DNA of 64,000 nt. Origin: Gammaproteobacteria bacterium (GTDB taxonomy: Bacteria; Pseudomonadota; Gammaproteobacteria; Ga0077536). The position numbers were made by a program, and so were the translations under genes. This document shows, one piece after another, positions 43,273 through 53,828 of this stretch. The stretch is taken from positions 62,001 through 126,000 of the forward strand of contig JACKNH010000011.1 of assembly GCA_024234975.1 (NCBI GenBank). Reading direction: 5' to 3'. Position 1 is the first letter of the stretch. Every line of letters begins with the position of its first letter. The notes beneath the pieces are model-generated. The model was not told where the DNA came from, did not search any database, and was given only the letters and a program-made list of their open reading frames with translations.

Positions 43273-45387
43273 ATGGCCCAGATCATTAATACAAACATCG
43301 CTTCGCTTAACGCGCAGCGCAACCTCAACAAGTCGCAGACCGCGCTGAATACGTCCTTGCAGCGCTTGTCTTCAGGTCTGCGCATCAACAGCGCGAAAGA
43401 TGATGCCGCGGGCCTCGCTATTGCTGAACGCTTCACGACGCAGATTCGCGGTCTGAACCAGGCATCGCGAAATGCCAATGACGGTATCTCTCTGGCCCAG
43501 ACCGCTGAAGGCGCACTGGCCGAGGTGACTGCCAACCTGCAGCGTGTTCGCGAACTGGCCATCCAGTCGCGCAACGCCACCAACAGCGCCTCCGACCGCG
43601 CCGCGCTGGACGCCGAAGTCCAGCAGCGTATCTCGGAAATCAACCGCGTTGCTTCGCAGACACAGTTCAACGGCCTGAACCTGCTCAACGGTACCTTCAA
43701 CGACCAGATCTATCAGGTCGGTGCCAACCAGGGCCAGACCATTTCGATCAAATCGATTTCCTCAGCCACTGCACAGGCACTGGGCCTGCGCGGCGGCACC
43801 CTGGAACGCTATTCACTGACGGGTACGACCGTGACCGGCGATCTGAATGTCGGTGACCTGACGGTCAACGGCGTAGATGTCGGCTCGCAGACAGGTGACG
43901 CAGCGGTGATTGCCGATGCCATCAATACCCTGGATACCCGCTACGCGGCCAGCGCGACCAACACTCGCCAGATCGCGTTCGCGGATGTTTCCGGTCTCGG
44001 CAACAACTCCATCGTCTCCGGCGCCTGGACCAACGCGGTCTCACAGGCAGCTGCAGCCAGTGGCACGGGCGAGGCGTTCAGCCTGACCGTCGGCGGTGTC
44101 AGCATCTACTCCGAACAGCAGACGACGACGACCGGTGCTTCCGGTGCGTTCACGCCGGCCGTCGCCACCTCGTTCGGCGCCTCAGGTGAGACATACAGCA
44201 TCACGGTCGATGGCATCAGCGTGTTCTCATTCACGTCCACCGCTTCGTTCGCCACGGAAACAATTTCCGTTACCGACGTGCAGAACGGTGTCGATGCCGC
44301 GGCGGCAACGCTGAATGCAGCGGGTTACACCATCAGCGGTACGGTCGCAGCCGGCACCCTGGCGTTCTCCCGCGCAGACGGCGCGGCATTCAATACCACG
44401 GTGGTTGATACCACCAGTGGTGCTGGCGCCAACCCCGCCTTCGCGAACTTCGCGACCGGCACCACGGCTGCTGGCGCTGGCCCGCAGTTGACGGTCACCG
44501 CCGCGGAAATCGACAGCGGTGTCGCTGCCAAGGCTTCCAACCTGGCCGCCGCCGGTATCACTTACTCCGGTACCGCCGCCGCTGGCACGCTGGCCTTCCA
44601 TTCAATCAGTGGCGCTTCGTTCGACGTCGTCATGTCGAACAACTTCACCACCGGTGGTGGCTTTGCCAACGATTTCATCACGGCAACGACCGCGTTCGCA
44701 TCGGGCACGAAGACCATCAACAACGTCAGCACCTATACCTTCGAGTTGAACGGTACGACGCTGTCAGTTGACGGCAACGCCAACGGAACAGTTACAGCGA
44801 CGGAAATCGCCGCGGCCATCGACACCGTTGAAGGGTTCACCGCTTCCAACTCGGGCGGTACGATTTCGCTGAATTCCGAAGATGGCAGCAACTTCACGCT
44901 GAAGGAAACCACCACGGGTTCGCCGACCGGCGCTGGCTTTACCGGTGTCGACAGCACCGGCACCACCTACCGTGGCAGCGTGACACTGGCTTCCCAGGTC
45001 GCAGTCACCATCGGTGGCAACGCGCCCGGCAAGGCTGGCCTGACCGCTGGCGCTGCGACCAGCAACACGGTTGCCTACACGGCGGCCAACGTGCTGACCG
45101 CAACGAACTCTGACGTAATGCTCGAAGTCGTCGACAAGGCGCTGACCAACGTCAACAACTCACGCGCAAGTCTGGGTGCTATCCAGAACCGCTTTGAGTC
45201 GGTCATTGCCAACCTGGCGACATCGGTGGAAAACCTGACGGCTTCCCGCTCGCGTATTCAGGATGCTGACTTCGCGATGGAAACGGCGGAACTGACCCGT
45301 ACGCAGATTCTGCAGCAGGCCGGTGTCGCGATGCTGGCCCAGGCGAATTCGCTGCCGCAGAACGTGTTGTCACTGCTGCGTGGTTAA
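43273..45387 (+). CDS. fliC: Flagellin FliC with repeated central domain
   Basis: A 704-residue protein with an AAGGAGAA ribosome site. The conserved N-terminal flagellin domain is residues 1-140 (INTNIASLNAQRNLNKSQ, LSSGLRINSAKDDAAGLAIA); the conserved C-terminal domain is about 615-704 (NSRASLGAIQNRFESVI, ending LAQANSLPQNVLSLLRG). The middle is long and rich in T, S, G and A. It contains at least three related modules beginning near residues 333, 408 and 507 (pattern 'T-x-x-E/Q-I/N ... GVDAAAATLNAAGYTISGT ... GTLAF'), similar to the flagellin hook-IN motif. It is larger than most single flagellins. No second flagellin gene is in the window. Confidence 0.95.
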   Translation: MAQIINTNIASLNAQRNLNKSQTALNTSLQRLSSGLRINSAKDDAAGLAIAERFTTQIRGLNQASRNANDGISLAQTAEGALAEVTANLQRVRELAIQSRNATNSASDRAALDAEVQQRISEINRVASQTQFNGLNLLNGTFNDQIYQVGANQGQTISIKSISSATAQALGLRGGTLERYSLTGTTVTGDLNVGDLTVNGVDVGSQTGDAAVIADAINTLDTRYAASATNTRQIAFADVSGLGNNSIVSGAWTNAVSQAAAASGTGEAFSLTVGGVSIYSEQQTTTTGASGAFTPAVATSFGASGETYSITVDGISVFSFTSTASFATETISVTDVQNGVDAAAATLNAAGYTISGTVAAGTLAFSRADGAAFNTTVVDTTSGAGANPAFANFATGTTAAGAGPQLTVTAAEIDSGVAAKASNLAAAGITYSGTAAAGTLAFHSISGASFDVVMSNNFTTGGGFANDFITATTAFASGTKTINNVSTYTFELNGTTLSVDGNANGTVTATEIAAAIDTVEGFTASNSGGTISLNSEDGSNFTLKETTTGSPTGAGFTGVDSTGTTYRGSVTLASQVAVTIGGNAPGKAGLTAGAATSNTVAYTAANVLTATNSDVMLEVVDKALTNVNNSRASLGAIQNRFESVIANLATSVENLTASRSRIQDADFAMETAELTRTQILQQAGVAMLAQANSLPQNVLSLLRG

Positions 45388-45417
45388 TAAGTCCTACAAA
45401 CTGATGTAGCGGTAACT

Positions 45418-45448
45418 GCAACCCGGCCATGTCGATTGGCCGGGTTGC
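45418..45448 (+). terminator. Strong hairpin after fliC, possible terminator or attenuator
   Basis: Perfect 11-bp stem GCAACCCGGCC / GGCCGGGTTGC with a 9-base loop, 30 bases after the fliC stop and 25 before flaG. No T run follows. It may reduce read-through from abundant fliC transcripts or stabilise their 3' end. Confidence 0.5.
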
Positions 45449-45472
45449 AGCCGGTTATATGCGGGGTGAAAT

Positions 45473-45811
45473 ATGGAACCCATCGATAGTAGATTGAGCA
45501 CTACGCGACCGCCGGCGACGCAGTACAGCGCCGCCCCTGCGGCCGATGTGCGCACGCAACCGGGGGAGCAGGAGGGGCGGCAGCACAAAGAGATATCGCT
45601 GTCTGAAGCGGTCAAGGCTGCCAATGTTGCAATAAAGAAGATTTCGACGGTACTCGAATTCAGCCAGGATGACAGCACGGGTAAAACCATCGTCAAGCTG
45701 GTGGATACAGGTTCGAAGGAAGTCATCCGGCAAATCCCTTCCGAGGAGATGCTGGCAATAGCAAGAGCCGTGGATCAATTACAAGGCCTGCTGTTGAACG
45801 AAACGACCTGA
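45473..45811 (+). CDS. flaG: FlaG family flagellar protein
   Basis: A 112-residue protein with a disordered N-terminal part and a C-terminal FlaG domain (VLEFSQDDSTGKTIVKLVDTGSKEVIRQIPSEEM). Known: FlaG proteins influence filament length in polarly flagellated bacteria. It sits between fliC and fliD, the usual place. A second FlaG-like gene occurs at 48002. Confidence 0.9.
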   Translation: MEPIDSRLSTTRPPATQYSAAPAADVRTQPGEQEGRQHKEISLSEAVKAANVAIKKISTVLEFSQDDSTGKTIVKLVDTGSKEVIRQIPSEEMLAIARAVDQLQGLLLNETT

Positions 45812-45842
45812 CACCGCGCGTCATGCGGTGCAGGCCGTTTTC
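45807..45842 (+). terminator. Possible terminator after flaG
   Basis: CCTG-A-CACCGC and GCGGTG-CAGG pair around GCGTCAT, followed by CCGTTTTC. The stem overlaps the flaG stop codon. The one-base bulge and short T run make it a moderate candidate. Confidence 0.45.
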
Positions 45843-45888
45843 ATGCGGCGGGGATCGTCCTGGACGATTCAATGGAGTAGGCGGTTAA

Positions 45889-47313
45889 ATGGCAATTTCG
45901 TCACCTGGTATCGGTTCGAATCTCGATGTGAACAGCATCGTGACCCAGTTGATGGAGCTGGAACAGCGGCCATTGCTGATTCTCACCAGCCGCGAAAGTG
46001 TTTATACCGCGCAGCTGTCCTCGATGGGCAGCATCCAGGGCGCGCTGTCAACGTTTCAGTCAAGTGTCGGCGCGTTGAAGAGCGCCGGTACCAATACCAG
46101 CTACCGGGCGACATCCAGCGATACTGATGCAGTGACCGCGGCGGCGACGCCCGCCTCGGCGCCAGGCGTGTACCAGGTCAACGTTACTGCGCTGTCACAG
46201 GCGCAGCAGTTGGTGGCTGCCGGCCAGGCGACTTCAACCGGCGCCATCGGCTCTGGTGCGGAAACAACCCTGACGTTCAGTTTCGGCTCTATTACCGGCG
46301 GCACGCTGGATGACGAACTGGGCACTTATACAGGTGCGACCTTCACGCCGGACACCGAGCAGGCGCAGGCAACTGTCACCATCAGTGCAGGCAACAACTC
46401 TCTGGCGGGGATCCGTGATGCGATCAATGCTGCGGATATCGGCGTCACCGCGGCAATTGTCAATGACGGCAGCGGAACTCCGTATCGCCTGACTTTGGCT
46501 GTCGATGCCCCGGGTGATAACCACAGCCTCAAGATCGATGTCGCTGGCGATGCCGCACTGTCCAGCCTGCTGTCACATGATCCCGAAGGCACGCAGAATC
46601 TGAGTCAGACGCGGGCGGCCCAGAACGCCGCGCTGACAGTCAACGGAATTGCTATCACCAGCCAGTCCAATACCGTTGCCGGTGCGATTCCGGGGACCGC
46701 ACTGACACTCAAGAGCGTGGCGGAGAACGTAGCGATTACGATCACCCGCGATGACAGTGCAATCCAGAAATCGCTCGAAGGGTTGGTAAAGGGTTACAAC
46801 GATTTAAACGCCGCCATCGGGGATGCGACTGCCTACAAGGCAATCATGCAGGGCGATGGCTCCATGCTCGGCATTCAAAACCGGATCCGCAGTGCGATTG
46901 GCGCAATTGAAGGGACGACCGGGACTATCGACACGTTGTCTCAGCTCGGTGTGCGCTTCCAGGTTGATGGCACATTGCAGTTCAGTACCTCGGCGCTGAC
47001 TGATGCCATGAACAGCGATCCGGAAGGCGTGCGGGAAGCGCTGGCCATATTCGGCGACGCATTGAAGACCTTGGCGGACGATTTCAACGGCCCGAATGGC
47101 GTAGTGAAATCCCGGGTGGATGGCGTCAACCGCTCGATTGACGACATTGCGCGCCAACGTGAATCGTTCCAACTGAGGCTGACCAAGGTGGAAGAGCGCT
47201 ATCGCGCCCAGTTCGCCGCGCTGGATGCGCTGCTGGGAACGATGCAATCGACAAGCAACTACCTGACGCAGCAGCTGGCCAATCTGCCGACTATTGGCGG
47301 CAACAATAACTAG
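45889..47313 (+). CDS. fliD: Flagellar filament capping protein FliD
   Basis: A 474-residue protein with the conserved N-terminus (SSPGIGSNLDVNSIVTQLMELE), a hook-IN motif region near the middle, and the C-terminal FliD coiled coil (RSIDDIARQRESFQLRLTKVEERYRAQFAALDALL) ending in YLTQQLANL. Known: forms the pentameric cap that folds flagellin at the filament tip. Length is normal. Followed by a FliT-like gene after 18 bases. Confidence 0.95.
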   Translation: MAISSPGIGSNLDVNSIVTQLMELEQRPLLILTSRESVYTAQLSSMGSIQGALSTFQSSVGALKSAGTNTSYRATSSDTDAVTAAATPASAPGVYQVNVTALSQAQQLVAAGQATSTGAIGSGAETTLTFSFGSITGGTLDDELGTYTGATFTPDTEQAQATVTISAGNNSLAGIRDAINAADIGVTAAIVNDGSGTPYRLTLAVDAPGDNHSLKIDVAGDAALSSLLSHDPEGTQNLSQTRAAQNAALTVNGIAITSQSNTVAGAIPGTALTLKSVAENVAITITRDDSAIQKSLEGLVKGYNDLNAAIGDATAYKAIMQGDGSMLGIQNRIRSAIGAIEGTTGTIDTLSQLGVRFQVDGTLQFSTSALTDAMNSDPEGVREALAIFGDALKTLADDFNGPNGVVKSRVDGVNRSIDDIARQRESFQLRLTKVEERYRAQFAALDALLGTMQSTSNYLTQQLANLPTIGGNNN

Positions 47314-47331
47314 GGATGGTGAGGTTACAAA

Positions 47332-47655
47332 ATGATTAGAGCCGGCCTGATCGCATTGTATGAAGAACTGTCCGAGAAAACCGAAGCGATGCTGATGGCA
47401 GCGAACGAAGGCGAGTGGCAGCAGGTTACCGATTTGGAAGCGGAACGGCAAACTGTGCTGACGCGCATCAAGGCTTATCCGATTCTGAATCCCGAACCGG
47501 ATGAGGCTCGCCAACTCGCCGGCACACTGCAGGAAATTCTCGATCGCCAGTCGCAGCTGTACGCGCGTACCGCGGCGGAGTTTGATCGCTGCCGCAAGCT
47601 GATCGTTTCCACCAGTCAGGAACGCAAGATCACGCAGGCTTACACAGCACGTTGA
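47332..47655 (+). CDS. FliT-like flagellar export chaperone
   Basis: A 107-residue all-helical protein (LIALYEELSEKTEAMLMAANEGEWQQVTDLEAERQTVLTRI) with the length, helix pattern and position after fliD expected for FliT. Known: FliT binds FliD and holds it for export. Sequence conservation in this family is low, so the call rests mostly on position. Confidence 0.7.
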   Translation: MIRAGLIALYEELSEKTEAMLMAANEGEWQQVTDLEAERQTVLTRIKAYPILNPEPDEARQLAGTLQEILDRQSQLYARTAAEFDRCRKLIVSTSQERKITQAYTAR

Positions 47656-48001
47656 ATTAGCGCGTCCTGGACGTGGCAACTTCTGGCGCGGCAGTGCAGA
47701 CCGAATTATTTCCACGATCGATATAGCGATTTGCTATACAAAATTGCTGGCGTCACCTATCAAGGCCGACATCGCGTGGACGATAAATATCACATGCGTC
47801 GAACACAGTTTCGGCAGCGCTCAAAAGGAGTGAGCTGCAGGATAGTTGGAGGGGAAGGTGGAGTTTCGTATGCTTCACCCGGCCCGACACCGGAATGTCG
47901 TACCGACAAATATACGCTGGTTGAGCATCCACGAGTGCATAAAGGATGCTGATGTAGAACACGCTGGTATCGGGCAAGGGCTGTACGCCCGGCAGGTAGA
48001 C
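47656..48001. other. Gap between the fliT-like and second flaG-like genes
   Basis: 346 bases, relatively AT-rich around 47700-47790. It contains a small inverted repeat TATAGC-GATTT-GCTATA (47722-47738). No sigma-54 or sigma-28 match with correct spacing was found. An open frame from 47846 could extend the next gene by 52 codons, but that part is not FlaG-like. Confidence 0.45.
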
Positions 48002-48370
48002 ATGATGGATATTCATTTCATTAATCGCACGCCCCTGGACCGGATCGCAGGTAACCCTCGCGCGGTCAACGGGGCGGACCGCGGTCAGGAATTCGCAACG
48101 GTCGCCGCCAAGGCGAACAATGCGGAACGGACTGCATCTGAAGCCAAGGCTTCGACCAATATTCCGCGCTTGCCGGAGCGTACGTCCAGTCTGCAGCAGA
48201 CAATACGTCGTCGCCTGCAACTCGACGTTGAAAGTCCGGCGGGAGACAAGGTGTTCACGGTCGTCGATAAAGCGACCAACGAGGTTATCCGACGCTTGCC
48301 GTTTGCCTATGGGGCGCTGGATACCGCGGGGCTGACCCAGGCGGGAGCAGCCATTGACGATGAAGCTTGA
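48002..48370 (+). CDS. Second FlaG-like protein
   Basis: A 122-residue protein starting at ATGATG after AGGTAG. The C-terminal third matches the FlaG core (RRLQLDVESPAGDKVFTVVDKATNEVIRRLP, residues about 68-100). The N-terminal part is charged and probably disordered. It is distinct in sequence from the flaG at 45473 and lies just ahead of fliS. It could modulate filament export or assembly; no direct evidence. Confidence 0.7.
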   Translation: MMDIHFINRTPLDRIAGNPRAVNGADRGQEFATVAAKANNAERTASEAKASTNIPRLPERTSSLQQTIRRRLQLDVESPAGDKVFTVVDKATNEVIRRLPFAYGALDTAGLTQAGAAIDDEA

Positions 48371-48420
48371 GCGGCCCGGCCGCCAGCGCCACAGGGACTC
48401 ACGGGGAAGGGAAGGGCAGT

Positions 48421-48846
48421 ATGCAGGGCAATAACTATACGAATTCCATGTCGAACGGTTTGTCGGCGTACAAGTCAGTCGGTGTCCAGTCGGCCATCGA
48501 AGATGCACCACCGCATCGGTTGATTCAGATGCTGCTCGACGGCGCTATCAGCAAGGTCGCCATCGCCCGCGCGGCAATGGAGCGTGGCGAGACCGCGACC
48601 AAGGGTAAACACATCAGTTGGGCGATCAGCATTATTGATGGGTTGATGGGTAGCCTGGACAAAAGCAAAGGCGGCCCGGTGGCCCAGAACCTGGCGGCGC
48701 TCTACGGTTACATGCACCAGCAGTTGCTGAGTGCAAACCTGAATAACGATTTGGGCAAACTCGATGAAGTGAGTCGTTTGCTCGGACAGATCCGCGAAGG
48801 CTGGGCCGGCATCGCACCGGAAGCGGCCCAACGTCAGCCGGCCTGA
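48421..48846 (+). CDS. fliS: Flagellin export chaperone FliS
   Basis: A 141-residue protein from the ATG at 48421 (AAGGG upstream); the open frame reaches further back to 48367 without a ribosome site. It shows the FliS pattern: SAYKSVGVQSAIEDAPPHRLIQMLLDGAISKVAIARAAME, then KHISWAISIIDGLMGSLD. Known: binds the flagellin C-terminus to prevent polymerisation in the cytoplasm. Confidence 0.93.
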   Translation: MQGNNYTNSMSNGLSAYKSVGVQSAIEDAPPHRLIQMLLDGAISKVAIARAAMERGETATKGKHISWAISIIDGLMGSLDKSKGGPVAQNLAALYGYMHQQLLSANLNNDLGKLDEVSRLLGQIREGWAGIAPEAAQRQPA

Positions 48847-49236
48847 CGGTAACGACTCCGGTCGCCGCTTCCCCGGCGGGCGACCTGGAGGGTTGATGTC
48901 GTCGAGAACTGCGGCACCTTCGGGTGCCGCAGTCGTTTCCGGCGGCGATAGCCGGTTGAACAGTCTTTCGCACATTCATCCCCACGCCGGCCGTATGGTT
49001 TGACAATTCTCACCGTGGGGCTGAGTCAGCTAAAGTCATTTCTTAACATCATGTATCAAATTCAAGCCACTGATATATAGACAGTATTCCTTCATCTGTC
49101 AGTCCCTGTCCGCAGTCTCAAGCCAATTTCGTCAAATTCCTGACGAAGAAATTCAATTCCTCTGCTACTTTTGTGTTTCTAGTGTCAAGATTTTGGTATA
49201 TCCTCCGGTCATTTATCACATATCGTCGGTAACTAT
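48847..49236. other. Intergenic region before fleQ
   Basis: 390 bases without a gene. It contains the terminator after fliS and then an AT-rich stretch (about 49020-49230) that should hold the fleQ promoter. A TTGACA hexamer at 49000 lacks an obvious partner -10, so no promoter is called. Confidence 0.6.
48907..48940 (+). terminator. Terminator after fliS
   Basis: Perfect stem ACTGCGGCACC / GGTGCCGCAGT with a TTCG tetraloop, then CGTTTCC. Very stable stem, weak T run. It separates the filament genes from fleQ. Confidence 0.65.
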
Positions 49237-50715
<1,479 letters not shown>

Positions 50716-50780
50716 CGCATTGCCGGGGCAGCCCCAACCGGAAGATACGTAACTCTCTGAATGTAATATAAAAATACTTC

Positions 50781-50796
50781 TGGCATAGAGTTTGCT
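50781..50796 (+). promoter_or_regulatory. Sigma-54 promoter of fleSR
   Basis: TGGCATAGAGTTTGCT: -24 TGGCA and -12 TTTGCT, GG and GC correctly spaced. It lies 35 bases before fleS in the short fleQ-fleS gap, as expected if FleQ activates fleSR. Confidence 0.85.
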
Positions 50797-50831
50797 GTAA
50801 ATCCCGAAAAAGCCAACAGGCTGAGGGGATT

Positions 50832-52046
50832 ATGACGCTTGCCAGATCAACCAAGCAGCACCGCATGCCGGCGACGCCCGATAGCGCGGAGTTGCTGGAT
50901 GCGTTCCAGGCGTTCGAGCGCAGTTCGCGCTTTCTCACCGAGCACTACGATCAACTGCGCGAAGAAGTCGCCCGGCTGAATCATGCCCTGGAACAATCCC
51001 ATCAACAGCGACTGGCCGAGCTCGAAGAGCGTGAACGTGTCGCGGCCCGACTGAAGAATCTCCTCAAGGCGCTTCCCGGCGGCGTTGTCGTGATCGACGG
51101 CGAAGGTTTCGTCGAGCAGTTCAATAGCGCGGCTGGCAGGATTCTCGAGCATATTTCCGTTGGCCTGCCCTGGGCGGCCATTGTGTCGGCCAACGTGTCG
51201 CCGCGTTGGGATGACGGCCACGACATATCGCTGCGTAATGGTCGCCGGGTCAACATCTCCACCCAGAGTCTCGGCAACGAGGCAGGGCAGATCGTTCTGC
51301 TGACGGACGTTTCGGAAACCCGGCGTCTGCAGGATCAACTCAATCTGCACAAGCGCCTGTCCGCGAATACGCAGATGGCCGCCGCGCTGGCTCACCAACT
51401 GCGAACGCCACTGGCCTCAGCTTTATTACTTTCCGGCCAGGCGGCGGGACTGGCGGATCCCGCGACGACCAGGCGCGTCGGCCGCATCCGTGATTCCTTG
51501 CGACACCTTGAACGCCTGGTTGAGGATTTCCTGCTGTACGCGCGTGGCGGCGAAATGGGTGCTGAGGCCACGTCGGTCGACGGGTTGATGGCGGAGTTTC
51601 ACCTGCGGGTGGCCGAGATGAATCTACCCGAGTCCTTCACAGTCAGTTTTCCTTCCGCGATGCCAACGTTGGCCGTGCGCGTCAACAGTGAAGCGGTCGT
51701 CAGCGTGATGCTCAACCTGGTGCAGAACGCTTTTCAACAAGGCGGCGACGACAATGCGATGGATATCACCGCTCGCTGTGATGGCGGCTTTCTGTGTATC
51801 GCCTTCAGTGATAACGGCCCTGGCATCGCGTCGGACCGCGCCAGCGAAATATTCGAACCGTTTGTAACGAGCCGTCCCGGCGGGACCGGCATGGGGCTGG
51901 CCATTGCGCGGTCGGTGGCACGTGCGCATGGCGGCGAACTCATGCTCGACCCTTCGTATGCCGACGGCGCCCGGTTCGAACTCAGATTGCCACTCGTCGA
52001 ATTGCCAGCCGCGGACCAGCGAAACGCCAATGGGAGCGAAACCTAA
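50832..52046 (+). CDS. fleS: Flagellar sensor histidine kinase FleS/FlrB
   Basis: A 404-residue soluble kinase. N-terminal coiled coil (about 25-75), a PAS domain (about 75-170), a HisKA domain with H188 in AALAHQLRTPLASALL, and a HATPase domain with MLNLVQNAFQQGG, FSDNGPGI and GTGMGLAIARS. No membrane helices, as in FleS. Known: phosphorylates FleR to turn on class III basal body and hook genes. Cotranscribed with fleR. Confidence 0.92.
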   Translation: MTLARSTKQHRMPATPDSAELLDAFQAFERSSRFLTEHYDQLREEVARLNHALEQSHQQRLAELEERERVAARLKNLLKALPGGVVVIDGEGFVEQFNSAAGRILEHISVGLPWAAIVSANVSPRWDDGHDISLRNGRRVNISTQSLGNEAGQIVLLTDVSETRRLQDQLNLHKRLSANTQMAAALAHQLRTPLASALLLSGQAAGLADPATTRRVGRIRDSLRHLERLVEDFLLYARGGEMGAEATSVDGLMAEFHLRVAEMNLPESFTVSFPSAMPTLAVRVNSEAVVSVMLNLVQNAFQQGGDDNAMDITARCDGGFLCIAFSDNGPGIASDRASEIFEPFVTSRPGGTGMGLAIARSVARAHGGELMLDPSYADGARFELRLPLVELPAADQRNANGSET

Positions 52047-52049
52047 GTG

Positions 52050-53414
52050 ATGCAGACCACTGTACTGATCGTGGAAGATGATTGCGCCCTGCGCGAAGCA
52101 CTGTGTGAAACGGCGGCCATTGGCGGGTATAACGCGTTGGCGGCAGACAACGGCGCCGCGGCATTGGCGGTATTGCGCGATCATCCGGTGGACATTGTAG
52201 TCAGCGACATTCAGATGACGCCAATGAATGGCCATGAATTGCTCAAGGCGATGCGCCGCGAGCATGCAGCGGTGCCGGTGTTGTTGATGACGGCTTACGG
52301 CTCGATTCCCGATGCGGTCAGCGCGATGCAGGACGGTGCTTCCGATTACCTCGTCAAGCCCTTCGAATCGGAAGTGCTCATCAGCAAGATCGCGCAGTAC
52401 GTGCCCACCGACGACGCTGTCGACGAAGACATGGTCGTCGCAGACCCGCGGACGCGCGAGATTGTCGAACTTGCGCGGCGTGTCGCGAAGTCCGATGCCG
52501 CGGTCATGATCACCGGCCCCAGTGGCGCGGGCAAAGAGGTCTTCTTCCGGTTCATCCATCGCAACAGCCGTCGTGCGGAAAAAGCGCCGGTTGCCATCAA
52601 CTGCGCCGCGATCCCGGAAAACATGCTCGAAGCGGTGCTGTTCGGTTATGAAAAGGGTGCCTACACCGGTGCGTACAAATCGTGTCCGGGCAAGTTCGAG
52701 CAGGCGGACGGCAGCACCTTGCTGCTGGACGAAATTTCCGAAATGAGTCTGCCGCTGCAGGCCAAACTGCTGCGCGTCCTGCAGGAACGCCAGGTGGAAC
52801 GTCTGGGTGGCAGCACACCAATTGATCTCGACGTGCGGATCGTTGCGACCTCGAACCGCGATCTGGTCACGGAAGTCGCCGCCGGTCGGTTCAGGGAAGA
52901 CCTTTATTACCGACTGAATGTATTTCCACTGGCAGTGCCGGCGCTGCGCGACCGGCCGGACGACGTGGTCCCGCTGTCGCGATTTCTGATTTCGCGTGCC
53001 GCGCGCAACAGTGGCGTCGCCGTACCGGAGTTCACACCGGCCGCGCAAAACCGCCTGACTGCACATGCCTGGCCAGGCAATGTCCGTGAGTTGGATAACG
53101 TCATGCAGCGCGCGCTGATCATGAGCCAGAACGGCGTCATAGAAGAGGCGGATCTGATATTTGAACAGGCAGCGCCCACGCGCTCGAGTACTGGGCTCTC
53201 CGAGGCCCACGCATCGATTGCAGCGGGCGACGAGCAAGGCATTTCGCTGGGCGGCAGTCTGAAGGATCGCGAGCGCGGATTGATCATCGACGCCTTGCGT
53301 GAAGGCCATGGCAGCCGCAAGTACGCGGCAGAAAAACTCGGTATCAGCGCACGCACGTTGCGCTACAAGTTGGCGCGTATGCGTGATGAAGGCATGGCAG
53401 TGCCTTCGCGCTGA
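52050..53414 (+). CDS. fleR: Flagellar response regulator FleR/FlrC, sigma-54 dependent
   Basis: A 454-residue protein; the ATG at 52050 is preferred over a GTG one codon earlier. Receiver domain with acidic pair ED and phosphoacceptor D53 (VVSDIQM) and lysine in YLVKPFE. The AAA+ domain has a Walker A variant GPSGAGKE, and GAYTGA (203-208) instead of GAFTGA. Fis-type HTH near the end (YAAEKLGISARTLRYKLARM). Known: drives sigma-54 genes of rod, hook and basal body. The fliE promoter overlaps its last codons. Confidence 0.93.
   Translation: MQTTVLIVEDDCALREALCETAAIGGYNALAADNGAAALAVLRDHPVDIVVSDIQMTPMNGHELLKAMRREHAAVPVLLMTAYGSIPDAVSAMQDGASDYLVKPFESEVLISKIAQYVPTDDAVDEDMVVADPRTREIVELARRVAKSDAAVMITGPSGAGKEVFFRFIHRNSRRAEKAPVAINCAAIPENMLEAVLFGYEKGAYTGAYKSCPGKFEQADGSTLLLDEISEMSLPLQAKLLRVLQERQVERLGGSTPIDLDVRIVATSNRDLVTEVAAGRFREDLYYRLNVFPLAVPALRDRPDDVVPLSRFLISRAARNSGVAVPEFTPAAQNRLTAHAWPGNVRELDNVMQRALIMSQNGVIEEADLIFEQAAPTRSSTGLSEAHASIAAGDEQGISLGGSLKDRERGLIIDALREGHGSRKYAAEKLGISARTLRYKLARMRDEGMAVPSR
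53395..53409 (+). promoter_or_regulatory. Sigma-54 promoter of the fliE operon, inside the end of fleR
   Basis: TGGCAGTGCCTTCGC: -24 TGGCA and -12 GC at the exact 10-base distance, with a TTCGC -12 half like that of flgB. It overlaps the last six fleR codons and lies 32 bases before fliE. Confidence 0.65.
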
Positions 53415-53441
53415 GCAAAAAGACAGAACAGGGGAGAACTC

Positions 53442-53768
53442 ATGGTTAACCAGATCGATGCGAACGGCGTGATCCTGCAGATGCGGGCGCTTGCGGCAAG
53501 AATGCAGGCCAATACACCGGCGACCGAGGCACAGTCCGCGGACAAGCCGGCATTTTCCAATGTCCTCAAGCAGACCCTGGACGAAGTCAACTCGGCGCAA
53601 CAGAAGGCCGCGAACATGGCAAACGCATTCGAACGTGGGGATCCATCGGCCAATATCGCTGACGTCATGATTGCGATTCAGAAGGCTGAAATCTCTTTTC
53701 AGACCGTCACCCAGGTCCGCAATCGTCTCGTCTCGGCGTACCAGGAAGTGATGAACATGCCCATGTAG
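53442..53768 (+). CDS. fliE: Flagellar hook-basal body protein FliE
   Basis: A 108-residue protein with a GGGGAGAA ribosome site. The C-terminal half shows the FliE signature (FSNVLKQTLDEVNSAQQKAA, then NIADVMIAIQKAEISFQTVTQVRNRLVSAYQEVMNM). Known: joins the MS ring to the rod and is the first exported substrate. Confidence 0.95.
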   Translation: MVNQIDANGVILQMRALAARMQANTPATEAQSADKPAFSNVLKQTLDEVNSAQQKAANMANAFERGDPSANIADVMIAIQKAEISFQTVTQVRNRLVSAYQEVMNMPM

Positions 53769-53828
53769 GGGGGCGGTTTGCAAAATTGCGGACCTGAGAA
53801 CAACCAGCCAAAACATAGAGCCTGAACG

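Noticed and set aside
46804..47715. A 303-codon minus-strand open frame opposite fliD
   Set aside because: Covers the conserved C-terminal coiled coil of FliD in antisense; the protein has no recognisable features.
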